A DNA stretch of 59,232 nucleotides from Tianweitania sp. UT-5YL-CI-8. GTDB lineage: Bacteria > Pseudomonadota > Alphaproteobacteria > Rhizobiales > Rhizobiaceae. The DNA lies in NCBI RefSeq assembly GCF_030010215.1, contig NZ_JASCRR010000020.1, positions 1 to 59,232 on the forward strand, read 5' to 3'. Positions 32,854 through 41,116 of the stretch are shown here, in pieces. How positions within the stretch are numbered: position 1 is the first letter of the stretch; every line of letters starts with the position of its first letter. A program made the translations under genes and the position numbers. Below the pieces are notes generated by a model. The model was given only the letters and a program-made list of their open reading frames with translations. It was not told where the DNA came from and searched no databases.

Positions 32854-33609
32854 GTGAACATCTATCTGAAGGGCCGCCGTGCGGTGGTTGCAGGGGCAAG
32901 CCGCGGCCTGGGTTTCGCAACGGCCATGGCCTTTGCAAAAGCCGGAGCGGCGGTCTCGATCTGCGCACGCGACGAGGCGAACCTGAATGCGGCGCATGAG
33001 GCGCTGGCCGCGGTCGGCGGCCATGTGCATTCCGCGCGTTGCGACCTCGGCGAGGCCGCGTCGATCGACGGATATATTGCGGCAGCGGCTGAGGATCTGG
33101 GCGGCATCGACGTTCTCGTCAACAATGCGACCGGCCAGGCGAGTGGAAATACGGATCAGGACTGGTCCAAGTGTTTCGCCATCGACCTGATGGGTACGGT
33201 GCGCGCGACGCGAACCGCCAAACCATTTCTTGTGGCAAGCGGTCAGGGCAGGGTGATCAATGTTTCCTCGCGCACGTCCTTCGCGCCGTCGCCGCAGACC
33301 CAGCCCTATGGCGCGGCAAAGGCTGCCCTGATCCAACTGACGACATCGCAGGCGGCCGAAATGGCGCGGCATGGCGTGCGCGTGAACTGCATCGCCCCCG
33401 GCTCCAGCGAGTTTCCCGGCGGCTGGTGGGAGAAATGCAGGACCCGCAAGCCGGCGCTGTATGAAAGCACGCTTGCAAGCTTCCCCTTTGGCCGGTTTGG
33501 CAATCAAGAAGACATTGCCGGCGTAATGCTGTTCCTCGCCTCCGATCTCGGCACCTGGGTTACCGGCCAGACGATCCTGGTCGATGGCGGGCAGACGCTC
33601 GGCGTCTGA
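32854..33609 (+). CDS. SDR-family oxidoreductase
   Basis: The 251-residue SDR has GASRGLGFATAMAFAKAG (cofactor motif near residues 12-18), DVLVNNATG (about 86-94), the catalytic serine in NVSSRTSF, Tyr/Lys in YGAAK and the C-terminal WVTGQTILVDGGQT. The start is GTG 32854 with GGGAGAGG upstream. It is divergent from the FAD-dehydrogenase/TetR operon and shares its promoter region, so it probably oxidises or reduces a hydroxyacyl or hydroxyacid intermediate of the same route. Degraded genes of CoA metabolism follow it. Confidence 0.9.
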   Translation: MNIYLKGRRAVVAGASRGLGFATAMAFAKAGAAVSICARDEANLNAAHEALAAVGGHVHSARCDLGEAASIDGYIAAAAEDLGGIDVLVNNATGQASGNTDQDWSKCFAIDLMGTVRATRTAKPFLVASGQGRVINVSSRTSFAPSPQTQPYGAAKAALIQLTTSQAAEMARHGVRVNCIAPGSSEFPGGWWEKCRTRKPALYESTLASFPFGRFGNQEDIAGVMLFLASDLGTWVTGQTILVDGGQTLGV

Positions 33610-33640
33610 TTCCGATATTGTGGCGGCTCGAATGGTGACA

Positions 33641-33658
33641 CAGACATTCGTTTGTCTG
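33641..33658. promoter_or_regulatory. Inverted repeat CAGACA-N6-TGTCTG downstream of the SDR gene
   Basis: CAGACA at 33641-33646 and TGTCTG at 33653-33658 form a perfect six-base inverted repeat. It lies 32 bases after the SDR stop and before the decayed enoyl-CoA hydratase fragment, so it may be the operator of a promoter whose gene has since been lost. Confidence 0.35.
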
Positions 33659-33730
33659 AAAGGCCGGTGAGCGGCCGGTAGCGTCTCCAATAACGATCGT
33701 CCGAAACCAGGATGCGACAATGCCTGATGA

Positions 33731-34002
33731 CATGAAGACAAGGTGGTCAGCTGGGAAGAACCGACCGAGGCCGGTCGCGACATGGCAAAGCGGATGGCGG
33801 AATATCCGCGTCTTGGGCTCTGGCTGACCAAGCAGGCGGTCAACCACGTCGAGGATCTGCGCGGCAAGCGGGCTGCAATGGACGCTACCACATGCATCAC
33901 TTCGCCCACGCGCAAAACGACCTGCCGACTAGCAATACCCTCGGCGACTAGAACGCCGAGTACATGGCAGAGGCCAATAACGAGCAGGCCGGCGAGGCCT
34001 GA
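33731..34002 (+). pseudogene. Enoyl-CoA hydratase C-terminal remnant
   Basis: The frame through 33743 reads EDKVVSWEEPTEAGRDMAKR, then PRLGLWLTKQAVNHVEDLRG and AAMDA, the usual C-terminal helices of enoyl-CoA hydratases. A frameshift near 33890 moves the match to another frame that continues YHMHHFAHAQNDLP, hits a TAG at about 33949, and goes on to a TGA near 34002. The N-terminal two thirds, with the oxyanion hole, are absent. The gene is dead; it shows that a CoA-dependent beta-oxidation-type step was once encoded here. Confidence 0.75.
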
Positions 34003-34040
34003 TCGCCGCCAGCGCATCACCCAGTTCATGATAGCATGAC

Positions 34041-34455
34041 GTGGACCTCGATTATACGGAAGAGCAGCGGCGCTTCAGATAGGACGTCCGCGACTACTTT
34101 AAGAGCCATGTTCGGATGGACCGCTGCCTTCCTTCGATTCTTCCCGCGAGGGCTTCGAGCCGCACAGGGTTTGGGGAAAAATCTTGAGCGAAGGCCACTG
34201 GGGCATGGTGACTGGCCCGAAAGCTATAGCGGCCGGGCGTCGATCTTCTGCAGTGGCCGATTCCTCGCGCTCGGTCTTCGCCGACTGGGCCATCGGGCTC
34301 TTCCGCATCGATCCCGCGTCGCAGCGCCACAAGGGGTTGTCGCTGATCTTCTTCAAGCTCGATCAACCCGGCGTACGCGTGCAGCCGATCCCGCAGATCG
34401 ACGGCGAGACTGGCCTTGCCGAACTGCTCCTCAAGCACCTCCGCCTTCCGGCGTT
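34041..34455 (+). pseudogene. Acyl-CoA dehydrogenase remnant
   Basis: From GTG 34041 the translation reads VDLDYTEEQRRFR, then a TAG, then DVRDYFKSH: the N-terminus of an acyl-CoA dehydrogenase with an in-frame stop. Further on, in another frame (about 34184-34450), it reads SEGHWGMVTG, FADWAIGLFRIDPASQRHKG and LIFFKLDQPGVRVQPIPQID, the middle beta-domain of the same family. The stretch between and the whole C-terminal domain are lost or scrambled. The fragment runs into the end of the convergent binding-protein gene at 34463. Confidence 0.75.
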
Positions 34456-34462
34456 CCATTGG

Positions 34463-35713
34463 TTATTCGGCTAGCTTCTGGCCGGGTGTCGGCGGCGGCG
34501 CGACCTCCGCATTGTCTTCGGCCACGAACTCGGCCACTTTCCAGCCTCGTGGCTCCTCAGGTGCTGCCTCGAAACGATAGATGTTCGAGTCGCCGGTTGC
34601 CTGATGATCGGGACGGAACGAGCGCCTGCCGCCGACCGTATCGAAACTGCCCGTTTCCAGCGCCTTGACAATCGCCTTCGTGTCCTTATCGCTTCCGGCG
34701 GCTGTGATCGCCTGCGCGAAAACGGAAATGGCGGCATGGGCGATCCCGACATAGCCGCTCGGGCGGTCGTCATTGGTTTGGGCCTTGTAGGCTTCCAGCA
34801 ATCCCGCCGCACCTTTTACCTTGCCGACGTAAGCGCCGTGATACCAGTCAGAACAGGTCCAGAAGTTGGGTGGCGTACGCTTGGCAAGGGCGTTGGCCAA
34901 AACGACATCGTTGCCCATATCCATGAAGACCTTGATCTTGCTTTCCCACCCGAAGGGCCTAGCCTGCTGAACGAGCGTTGCGGGATCGGGGAAGGATAGC
35001 ATCAGCGCTTCAACAGGCCCAGCCATGATCTGCGCGATCTCGTTCTTGAAGTCGTTCGCGCCAACCTTGACACGGATCGGCTCGGTGATGCTGACATCCT
35101 TCTTGGCGATCTCACGATAATATTTTTTCACTCCCGCTTCGAAGGCGCGCCACTGGGAGGCGCCAGCCTCGTTGTCCGTGGTGATGCCACTCCAGTTGAG
35201 TATCTCCGGATAGCGCTGCGCTGCCAGCCGCCCGGCGGCCCGGCCGCGAATGGCCGCACTCTCATTCAGGCGGAAGCCGAACGGAGAGAATTTCTCCTGG
35301 GTCAGCAGGTCGCCGTTGGCGTGGACCGTCATGAACACCGCGTCGATCGACGGCAGAATGCCGAAGGCGGCAAGCGCGGTCGCGGTGAAAACGCCGCCGG
35401 CAAAGACCTTGACGCCCATGCCGGAAAGCTCGCGGATCGCGGCCACGGTCTCGTTCGGATTGATCTTGTCGTCGCGAACGATGAGCTCGACCGGTCGGCC
35501 CATGATGCCGCCAGCCTGATTCAACTGCGTCGCGGCGATTTCAGCGCCGATCCTGACGTCGCGTCCGAGATCGGGCGCGAAGCCTGTCAACGGTGCGAGA
35601 AGGCCGATCTTGATCGACTCCTTCGATTGCCCGAAGGCTGTCGTGGAGAGCGCGACGCCGCCCAGCGCGGCAGTTCCTACAAGAAGTGTTCTCCGGCTTA
35701 AGTTATGCGGCAT
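34463..35713 (-). CDS. ABC transporter substrate-binding protein, Liv/urea type (Peripla_BP_6), Tat signal
   Basis: The 416-residue protein starts with a Tat signal (NLSRRTLLVGTAALGG) and continues IKIGLLAPLTGFAPDLGRDVRIGAEIA, the Peripla_BP_6 start. It is the third gene of the minus-strand operon DUF1330 protein, PaaK-like ligase, binding protein. It has no permeases on its own strand; the matching importer proteins are encoded divergently at 37742-41116. It is related to the binding protein at 24618, which is likewise linked to a CoA ligase. Confidence 0.9.
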   Translation of the reverse strand: MPHNLSRRTLLVGTAALGGVALSTTAFGQSKESIKIGLLAPLTGFAPDLGRDVRIGAEIAATQLNQAGGIMGRPVELIVRDDKINPNETVAAIRELSGMGVKVFAGGVFTATALAAFGILPSIDAVFMTVHANGDLLTQEKFSPFGFRLNESAAIRGRAAGRLAAQRYPEILNWSGITTDNEAGASQWRAFEAGVKKYYREIAKKDVSITEPIRVKVGANDFKNEIAQIMAGPVEALMLSFPDPATLVQQARPFGWESKIKVFMDMGNDVVLANALAKRTPPNFWTCSDWYHGAYVGKVKGAAGLLEAYKAQTNDDRPSGYVGIAHAAISVFAQAITAAGSDKDTKAIVKALETGSFDTVGGRRSFRPDHQATGDSNIYRFEAAPEEPRGWKVAEFVAEDNAEVAPPPTPGQKLAE

Positions 35714-35764
35714 ATGTTCCTCCCAGAATTGGCCGTTAAGCGAGCGAAGGGCAGGCTGCCTTTG

Positions 35765-37180
35765 CTATTTCTTTCGAAGGTCGAGCAGGCGCCGGACCTT
35801 GTCCTTGCCGAGCCGTGTGAACTCCGCCAGCGTGCCCGGGTCGACGATTTCGACATCAACCTTGACGCCGAGATCTTTGAACAGGTCGCGACGCATATCC
35901 GCTTCCAGCGCCACCGGATCGACATCGGCCGACTTGCGCTCAATGCGGACGGTCATTTCCTCGCGGCGGCCAAGGCCTTCGCCCGTGAAATAAGCCACGC
36001 AGATGTAGTCGCCCGTCGTGCGGTCGTCCTTGGTCACGGCATTCTGGCAGGCAAGCGGATAGACGTTGTTGCCGCGCAGCTTGACCATCTCGTCGGCTCG
36101 GCCGAGGAACGTCGACAGCTTGCGCGTGATCAGGCCGGACTCCGACTCTTCGCGGTCCGTCATGATCATCAGGTCGCGCAGATCGTAGCGGATGATCGGC
36201 GGCGTCGAGCGGTGCAGGCTGGTCGCCACGACATTACCGCGCTGGCCGTATGGCAGCGGAGCACCCGTGTCGGTGTCGACGATTTGGACATAGACCGTGT
36301 CTTCGCTGATGTGCTTGCCCTTGCGTTCGCGCCCTTCGAAGGCAATGAGGCCGATCTCGTGCGTGCCGTAATTGTCGTAGACCGGGCAGCCCCAGGCGTC
36401 TTCGAGTTTCTTGCGGAAATGCCCCTCGATATCCGGGCCGAGATAGGAATGGAGGAAGCGGGTGTTCAGCTGATGGAGATCGAAGCCGATCTCCTGGGCG
36501 ACCTGAGCCAGGCGACCGAGATATTCACCCCGGGCGAACCACCAGTTGACACCCCATTCCTTTGCATATTCGAGCTTGCGCTCGCTGGGGGTCACAATTC
36601 CCGTGCCCGTTGTGACCGGCACGCAACCGAGCCAGTGGAAGAGGCCGGCAAAGGCGTTCCAGGCCGAGTTCGCGAGCGAGTTCGTATAGGTGATCTGGAC
36701 GATGTCGCCGGGCCGCGCGCCCTGCTCGTAAAAGGCGCGGGCGGCCTGCACCGCCTGCACTTCCCAGGCGATAGGATCGAACAAGGTGGGGCGCGGCATG
36801 CCCGTGGTGCCGCCGCTGGTTTGAATCTTGAGCGGAGTCTTGCCGAAATCCGCGCGGGTGAATGTGTAATGGTCTCCAAACGGCGGCGCCGAGGCAAGTG
36901 CGCCCTTCAGGTCGTCGCTGTTGAAAGTGGGGATGCGCTCCAGATGCTCGAGGCGTGTTACATCGCCCCGTTCGAGGCCAGAATTCCTCCAATGACGCTG
37001 GTAGAAGGGCGTCTTCCAGGCATCTTCCATCCGGTCGAGGAAGCGCTTTTCCTGCAAGGCATGCATCGCATCGGCCGAAAGCCGGCCTGTGGTCTGGTGG
37101 AAATGCGGCGGCGGCGGATAATCGGCGATAAACTGATCCCAGTCGACGGATTTGCAATAGTAGGGAATGGAGAGGGTCAT
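35765..37180 (-). CDS. Phenylacetate-CoA ligase (PaaK)-like adenylate-forming enzyme
   Basis: The 471-residue protein resembles PaaK-family aryl/acyl-CoA ligases. FLDRMEDAWKTPFYQRHWRN is a PaaK-like N-terminus, IQTSGGTTGMPRPTLF the phosphate-binding motif (normally TSGTTGxP), and YDNYGTHEIGLIAFE matches the Y-G-x-x-E adenine motif. YDLRDLMIM and FLGRADEMVKLRGNNVYP correspond to the D-hinge motifs. ATG 37180 is the family start; it overlaps the DUF1330 gene by 4 bases. It probably activates an imported aromatic or alicyclic carboxylate to its CoA thioester; the exact acid is unknown. Confidence 0.86.
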   Translation of the reverse strand: MTLSIPYYCKSVDWDQFIADYPPPPHFHQTTGRLSADAMHALQEKRFLDRMEDAWKTPFYQRHWRNSGLERGDVTRLEHLERIPTFNSDDLKGALASAPPFGDHYTFTRADFGKTPLKIQTSGGTTGMPRPTLFDPIAWEVQAVQAARAFYEQGARPGDIVQITYTNSLANSAWNAFAGLFHWLGCVPVTTGTGIVTPSERKLEYAKEWGVNWWFARGEYLGRLAQVAQEIGFDLHQLNTRFLHSYLGPDIEGHFRKKLEDAWGCPVYDNYGTHEIGLIAFEGRERKGKHISEDTVYVQIVDTDTGAPLPYGQRGNVVATSLHRSTPPIIRYDLRDLMIMTDREESESGLITRKLSTFLGRADEMVKLRGNNVYPLACQNAVTKDDRTTGDYICVAYFTGEGLGRREEMTVRIERKSADVDPVALEADMRRDLFKDLGVKVDVEIVDPGTLAEFTRLGKDKVRRLLDLRKK

Positions 37181-37524
37181 TGCTTCGCTTCTGCTTTGCT
37201 CAAATCTTGTGTGTAGGTCCAGGGCATGCCGTCGACGAGGATCGCCTTTCCGACGGAGGAAGAGAATCGGGCTCTTACGGTTTCCTGATATTCGTCGGAG
37301 AAGTAAAAGGCGCGTGCCTGGTCCCATGTCGGAAATTCGACGATAAAGAAGCGTTCCGGCGTCCAGTCGCCCTCCAGGGTCTCCATCCGCCCTTCTTCGC
37401 CGGGAACGCTGCGGACGAGAAACCGCCCGGCGTGCCTGTCCAGCATCGGCCGCGCGGTAGACCGATAGCTTTCGTACGTCTCCCGGTCGTCAATCGATAT
37501 TTCGAAAACAAGGAATGCCGTCAC
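37177..37524 (-). CDS. DUF1330-family small protein
   Basis: The 115-residue protein has the DUF1330 ferredoxin-like (dimeric alpha-beta barrel) pattern: TAFLVFEISIDDRETYESYR, then GRFLVRSV, TLEGDWTPERFFIVEFPTWD and ARAFYFSDEYQ. The start is GTG 37524 with GGGAGG 7 bases upstream; an upstream GTG at 37548 lacks a ribosome site. The family has no fixed function. It is the first gene of an operon with a PaaK-like ligase and a binding protein, so it may be a small accessory enzyme or isomerase of that route. Confidence 0.82.
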   Translation of the reverse strand: MTAFLVFEISIDDRETYESYRSTARPMLDRHAGRFLVRSVPGEEGRMETLEGDWTPERFFIVEFPTWDQARAFYFSDEYQETVRARFSSSVGKAILVDGMPWTYTQDLSKAEAKQ

Positions 37525-37585
37525 TTCGGTGCCTCCCGGCTGCGACACGGTCCCCCCAGACCATCATCGTTTATGGACTGCACAT

Positions 37586-37611
37586 TTTCTTGTCCGGGTT
37601 CACCAGGAACC
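37586..37611. promoter_or_regulatory. Degenerate TTTC-N11 copy and GGTTC/GAACC inverted repeat in the divergent promoter region
   Basis: TTTCTTGTCCGGG at 37586-37598 matches the left half and spacer of the TTTC-N11-GAAA sites at 30195 and 32758, but the right half reads CACC. GGTTC (37597-37601) and GAACC (37607-37611) form a 5-base inverted repeat over it. The site lies between the DUF1330 operon and the LivHM-fusion operon. Weak as a regulator site on its own. Confidence 0.3.
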
Positions 37612-37623
37612 GTCCAAACGGAC
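37612..37623. promoter_or_regulatory. Operator-like palindrome GTCCAAACGGAC, copy 1 of 4
   Basis: GTCCAAACGGAC is identical to the site at 48623-48634 and one of four copies of GTCC(A/G)(A/T)ACGGAC in the window. It is 26 bases, centre to centre, from the second copy (37637-37650), about 2.5 helix turns, in the divergent region between the DUF1330/PaaK operon and the LivHM-fusion operon. Confidence 0.65.
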
Positions 37624-37636
37624 TAAATCTTCGGTC

Positions 37637-37650
37637 AGTCCGAACGGACT
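37637..37650. promoter_or_regulatory. Operator-like palindrome AGTCCGAACGGACT, copy 2 of 4
   Basis: AGTCCG and CGGACT are perfect inverted halves around AA. Paired with copy 1, it lies about 92 bases before the ATG at 37742 and about 113 bases before the GTG at 37524. Two adjacent sites in one divergent region fit cooperative binding by a TetR-like dimer; which protein binds is not known. Confidence 0.65.
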
Positions 37651-37741
37651 ATGACGCTTCGAGACCCTTGTGCAGAATTGAATGTGGCGAAACGGACGCG
37701 GCCGCGAGGCTTGGGAGCGCGCCCGAGAGGAGCGCCGCACA

Positions 37742-39670
37742 ATGCAGATAGGCTTTGCGATTTTCAACGGCCTGACTGTGGGGATGTCCATATTCCTGGT
37801 CGCATCCGGCATCACGCTGATTTTCGGCATGTTGCGTATCCTCAACATTTCCCATGGAAGCTTCTTCATGATCGGGGCGTATCTCGCCTACACGATCGTC
37901 GGAACGGAGCCTGACAGCGTGATCGGACTTGCTGGCGGCGCACTTGCCGCTGCTCTAGCCATGGCGGTGCTCGGCCTCGTCATCAACGTTGCCGTCTTCC
38001 GGCGGCTGCGAGACGTCGGCGAGGCCTACTCGTTGATTGCGACCTTTGCCCTGCTGATGGTCTGCAACGGTCTGGTCAAGGCCGTGTGGGGGGTTAACTA
38101 TCATTCGGTGAGCGCCCCTGAGGCGCTTGCCGGCGCAATCTCCTATGGCGGCTTCTTCGCACCGATCTATTCGATCGCCATTATCGGTCTCGGTGTCCTG
38201 GTCTTTCTGGTCCTCGAAATCGTCATCCACCGCTCGCCGGTCGGAAAAATCGTGCGCGCCATCGCCCATGACCCGTGGATGTCTAACCTCGTCGGGATCA
38301 ACACGCCGCTCGTCTACGCGCTCGTGGTCATGGCGGCTTTTTTCTTGGCAGGGCTGGCAGGCGGGCTGCTGCTGCCGAACCAGAGCGTCACCCCGCAGCT
38401 GTTCGAAAGCTACCTTCTGCAATCCTTTATGGTGGTGATTATCGGCGGCCTCGGCAATATCCGAGGCGCCTTCCTCGGAGCGATCATGCTCGGCATGATC
38501 GAGGGCCTCAATTTCCTGTTCCTGCCCAGACTCCCGGGCATTCTTATTTACGTGGTGCTGATCGGCTTCCTTCTCTGGCGGCCCCAGGGCCTCTTCTGGC
38601 AGCCGGGCGCCCAAACCTCCGACCAGCACGAGGTCATGACCGGCGGCGTTCCATCTAGCTTCCCGCCCCGCGCCACAAAGACGCGTATCGCCATCGGCGT
38701 CGTGCTCGCCGCGGTGGTCCTCAGCCTGCCCGAATGGGCAAACCAGGGCCTATTGTTCATCGTCGGCTTCGCGCTCGCCGAGGCGGTGCTAGCGCTTTCG
38801 TGGAATCTTCTGTTCGGCTACGCCGGCCTCGCCACCTTTGGCCATGCCGCCTTCTTCGCGCTCGGCGCCTATCTTGTCGGCTTCATGCTGCGCGACGGAG
38901 GCGGTGTTCCTTTCCTTGTCCTCTTGGCTGCGTCGGCGCTAGTCGGCGCTGCGTCCGCGCTTATCGTCGGCTTCGTGGCGCTACGGCGGACAAGCGGCAT
39001 CGCGCTTGGCATCCTGACCTTATCGCTCGGCGAAATCCTGCGGCGCGTCATCAACTATACGCCGGAGCTCGGCAGTGACGACGGCCTGTCAGGCATCCCC
39101 CGACCGGTCGTCGAACTCGGCCTCTTCTCGGTCGATCTGACCTCTGAGCGGGCCTATTTCTGGTTTCTCGCCGCAAGTTGCGGCCTGATCGCGCTGGCCC
39201 TTTGGGCCTATACCCTCAGCCGCAATGGCCGCATCCTCGTGACCATGCGACAGGATCCTACCCGCGCGGAATTCCTCGGCATAGACGTGCGGCGCCATCG
39301 GCTTTACGCCTTCGTGCTGTCGGGTGCCATCGCCTCGCTAACCGGTGGGCTTTATGCGCCCTGGGCGCAGATCGTCACGCCGGATGCGGCGAGCTACCTG
39401 CATTCGACGCAGCCGATGCTGAACACGCTCCTCGGTGGTTCAGGCTTCTTCTGGGGTCCCGTGGTCGGTTCAGCCATCTTTTCGGCGCTTGGCTACGCCA
39501 CGCGAACATTCGCCGGCCTGTCCGAACTGATCAGCGGAGCGGTGCTCATCCTGGTGGTGCTGGCGGCGCCGGGCGGCATTCTCGGGCTCGGGGCCAAGTT
39601 CGGCCGGCTGCGACGACGCCGCGCGCCAACGGCGCCTGATGTCCCTGCCATGCAACGATCCGCGCCATGA
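37742..39670 (+). CDS. Fused LivH-LivM ABC permease
   Basis: The 642-residue protein joins both membrane subunits of a Liv-type importer. Residues about 1-290 are LivH (LIFGMLRILNISHGSFFMIGAYL, AIAHDPWMSNLVGINTP and IIGGLGNIRGAFLGAIMLGMIEG). Residues about 315-620 are LivM (LLFGYAGLATFGHAAFFALGAYLVG, MRQDPTRAEFLGID and TLLGGSGFFWGPVVG). The linker near 290-315 is polar. ATG 37742 is the LivH start; the frame is open upstream. In the other two Liv importers of this window the subunits are separate. It is coupled to the LivG gene by a 4-base overlap. Confidence 0.92.
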   Translation: MQIGFAIFNGLTVGMSIFLVASGITLIFGMLRILNISHGSFFMIGAYLAYTIVGTEPDSVIGLAGGALAAALAMAVLGLVINVAVFRRLRDVGEAYSLIATFALLMVCNGLVKAVWGVNYHSVSAPEALAGAISYGGFFAPIYSIAIIGLGVLVFLVLEIVIHRSPVGKIVRAIAHDPWMSNLVGINTPLVYALVVMAAFFLAGLAGGLLLPNQSVTPQLFESYLLQSFMVVIIGGLGNIRGAFLGAIMLGMIEGLNFLFLPRLPGILIYVVLIGFLLWRPQGLFWQPGAQTSDQHEVMTGGVPSSFPPRATKTRIAIGVVLAAVVLSLPEWANQGLLFIVGFALAEAVLALSWNLLFGYAGLATFGHAAFFALGAYLVGFMLRDGGGVPFLVLLAASALVGAASALIVGFVALRRTSGIALGILTLSLGEILRRVINYTPELGSDDGLSGIPRPVVELGLFSVDLTSERAYFWFLAASCGLIALALWAYTLSRNGRILVTMRQDPTRAEFLGIDVRRHRLYAFVLSGAIASLTGGLYAPWAQIVTPDAASYLHSTQPMLNTLLGGSGFFWGPVVGSAIFSALGYATRTFAGLSELISGAVLILVVLAAPGGILGLGAKFGRLRRRRAPTAPDVPAMQRSAP

Positions 39671-40422
39671 TCGAGTGTCGAAACATTCACAAGAGCTACG
39701 GCGCCATCGCGGTCCTGAAAGGCATTTCGATCAGCGTCGCCCAAGGCGAAACCTTTGCGCTGATTGGTCCCAACGGGGCCGGCAAGACAACCTTCTTCAA
39801 GGTGCTGACGGGCGAAACGCCCGCCAATTCCGGCTCCATCCTGTTCAAGGGCGAGGAGATCAGTCGGCTGAATGCCAGCGCGCGGGTACACCGCGGCTTC
39901 GGCCGCACCTTTCAGGTGGCCCGCATCCTGCCGGGCAACACCGTTCTCGAAAATCTCGTCATCGCTGTCGAGGCGCGGCTCCGCAATCAGGGTCATCGCT
40001 CGGGTTTTGGCTTGGCGCCTGGCCGCGAGATCGTTGAGGAGGCCGCGTCCATGGCACGCCGAACCGACCTCGACGACAAACTCCACCAGCTCGCCTCCTT
40101 TCTGTCGCACGGCGACCGCAAGCGGCTGGAGCTCGGCATCACGTTGTCCTTGCGACCGAGCGTGCTGATGATGGACGAGCCGACCGCCGGCATGTCACCC
40201 AGCGACCGGCGGCAGACCATCGACATCATCCTCAAGCTGCGGGCCGAGGAGAAGCTGACCATTCTCCTGACTGAACACGACATGGACGTGGTCTTCGGGC
40301 TTTCGGACCGGATCATGGTGATGAACCAGGGCGAGCCCGTCGCCGTCGGCACGATCGGCGAGATCCGCACCAACGCCGCGGTGCGCGAGATCTATCTGGG
40401 ACAGGATGATCACGATGCTTGA
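39667..40422 (+). CDS. ABC transporter ATPase, LivG type
   Basis: The 251-residue ATPase has Walker A GPNGAGKTT, FGRTFQVARILPGNTVLEN, the variant signature LSHGDRKRLELG and Walker B LMMDEPTAGMSP, with TEHD as switch. The unusual LSHGD signature is shared with the LivG at 21861, showing that the two importers are related. The 3' end overlaps the LivF gene. Confidence 0.92.
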   Translation: MIECRNIHKSYGAIAVLKGISISVAQGETFALIGPNGAGKTTFFKVLTGETPANSGSILFKGEEISRLNASARVHRGFGRTFQVARILPGNTVLENLVIAVEARLRNQGHRSGFGLAPGREIVEEAASMARRTDLDDKLHQLASFLSHGDRKRLELGITLSLRPSVLMMDEPTAGMSPSDRRQTIDIILKLRAEEKLTILLTEHDMDVVFGLSDRIMVMNQGEPVAVGTIGEIRTNAAVREIYLGQDDHDA

Positions 40423-41116
40423 AATCCAGGGTCTCGACGCTTTCTACGGCGCCAGCCATGTCCTGCAGAACCTGAGCTTCACCGTCCCAGCCGCCGGAAG
40501 GGTTTCGGTTCTCGGGCGAAATGGGGCGGGCAAATCGACGCTCATGAAAAGCATCATGAATGCCGGACCTCGCGTGCGCGGCCGACTGGCGCTCGATGGC
40601 CGCGACCTTGCCCGGATCCCTTCCTTCCGGCGAGCGAGGCTCGGGCTCTCGCTGGTGCCGGAGGATCGGCGCATCTTTCCCCATATCACCGTTGTCGACA
40701 ACATGACGATCTCCGCTGCGGCGGCCGGGGAGCGGGTGGCCCTTCAGCCCGAACGGCTCCTGTCCATGTTTCCGATGCTGCAGCCTTTGAGGGCGCGCTA
40801 CGGAAGCCAGCTAAGCGGAGGGCAGCAGCAGATGCTGGCGGTGGCGCGGGGCATTGCGCCCAACCCGAAATTCCTGCTGCTCGACGAGCCAACGGAAGGC
40901 CTTGCGCCCGTCATCGTCGATCAACTTGCGACTGCCATCGTCCAACTTTGCGACATGCTGGGGACAGGGCTGCTTCTCAGCGAACAGAACATCTGGTTTG
41001 CACGCCGCTGCACCTCCCGCGTCCACATCCTGGAAAGCGGCCGTCTTGTTTTCGAGGGGTCTTGGCCAGAGTTCGACTCCGACCCCGATATTAAGCAACG
41101 CTATCTCTCGGTGTAG
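40415..41116 (+). CDS. ABC transporter ATPase, LivF type
   Basis: The 233-residue ATPase has GRNGAGKST, VPEDRRIFPHITVVDNM, LSGGQQQMLAVARG and LLLDEPTEGLAP. ATG 40415 has AGGA 8 bases upstream; ATG 40406 is in frame and also possible. It is very similar over its first 100 residues to the LivF at 21164. It completes the importer with the LivHM fusion and LivG; the likely binding protein is encoded divergently at 34463. Confidence 0.91.
   Translation: MLEIQGLDAFYGASHVLQNLSFTVPAAGRVSVLGRNGAGKSTLMKSIMNAGPRVRGRLALDGRDLARIPSFRRARLGLSLVPEDRRIFPHITVVDNMTISAAAAGERVALQPERLLSMFPMLQPLRARYGSQLSGGQQQMLAVARGIAPNPKFLLLDEPTEGLAPVIVDQLATAIVQLCDMLGTGLLLSEQNIWFARRCTSRVHILESGRLVFEGSWPEFDSDPDIKQRYLSV

Noticed and set aside
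35705-37216. 503-codon plus-strand frame over the PaaK-like ligase
   Set aside because: It is a shadow frame. The minus-strand protein shows ligase motifs and operon overlaps.
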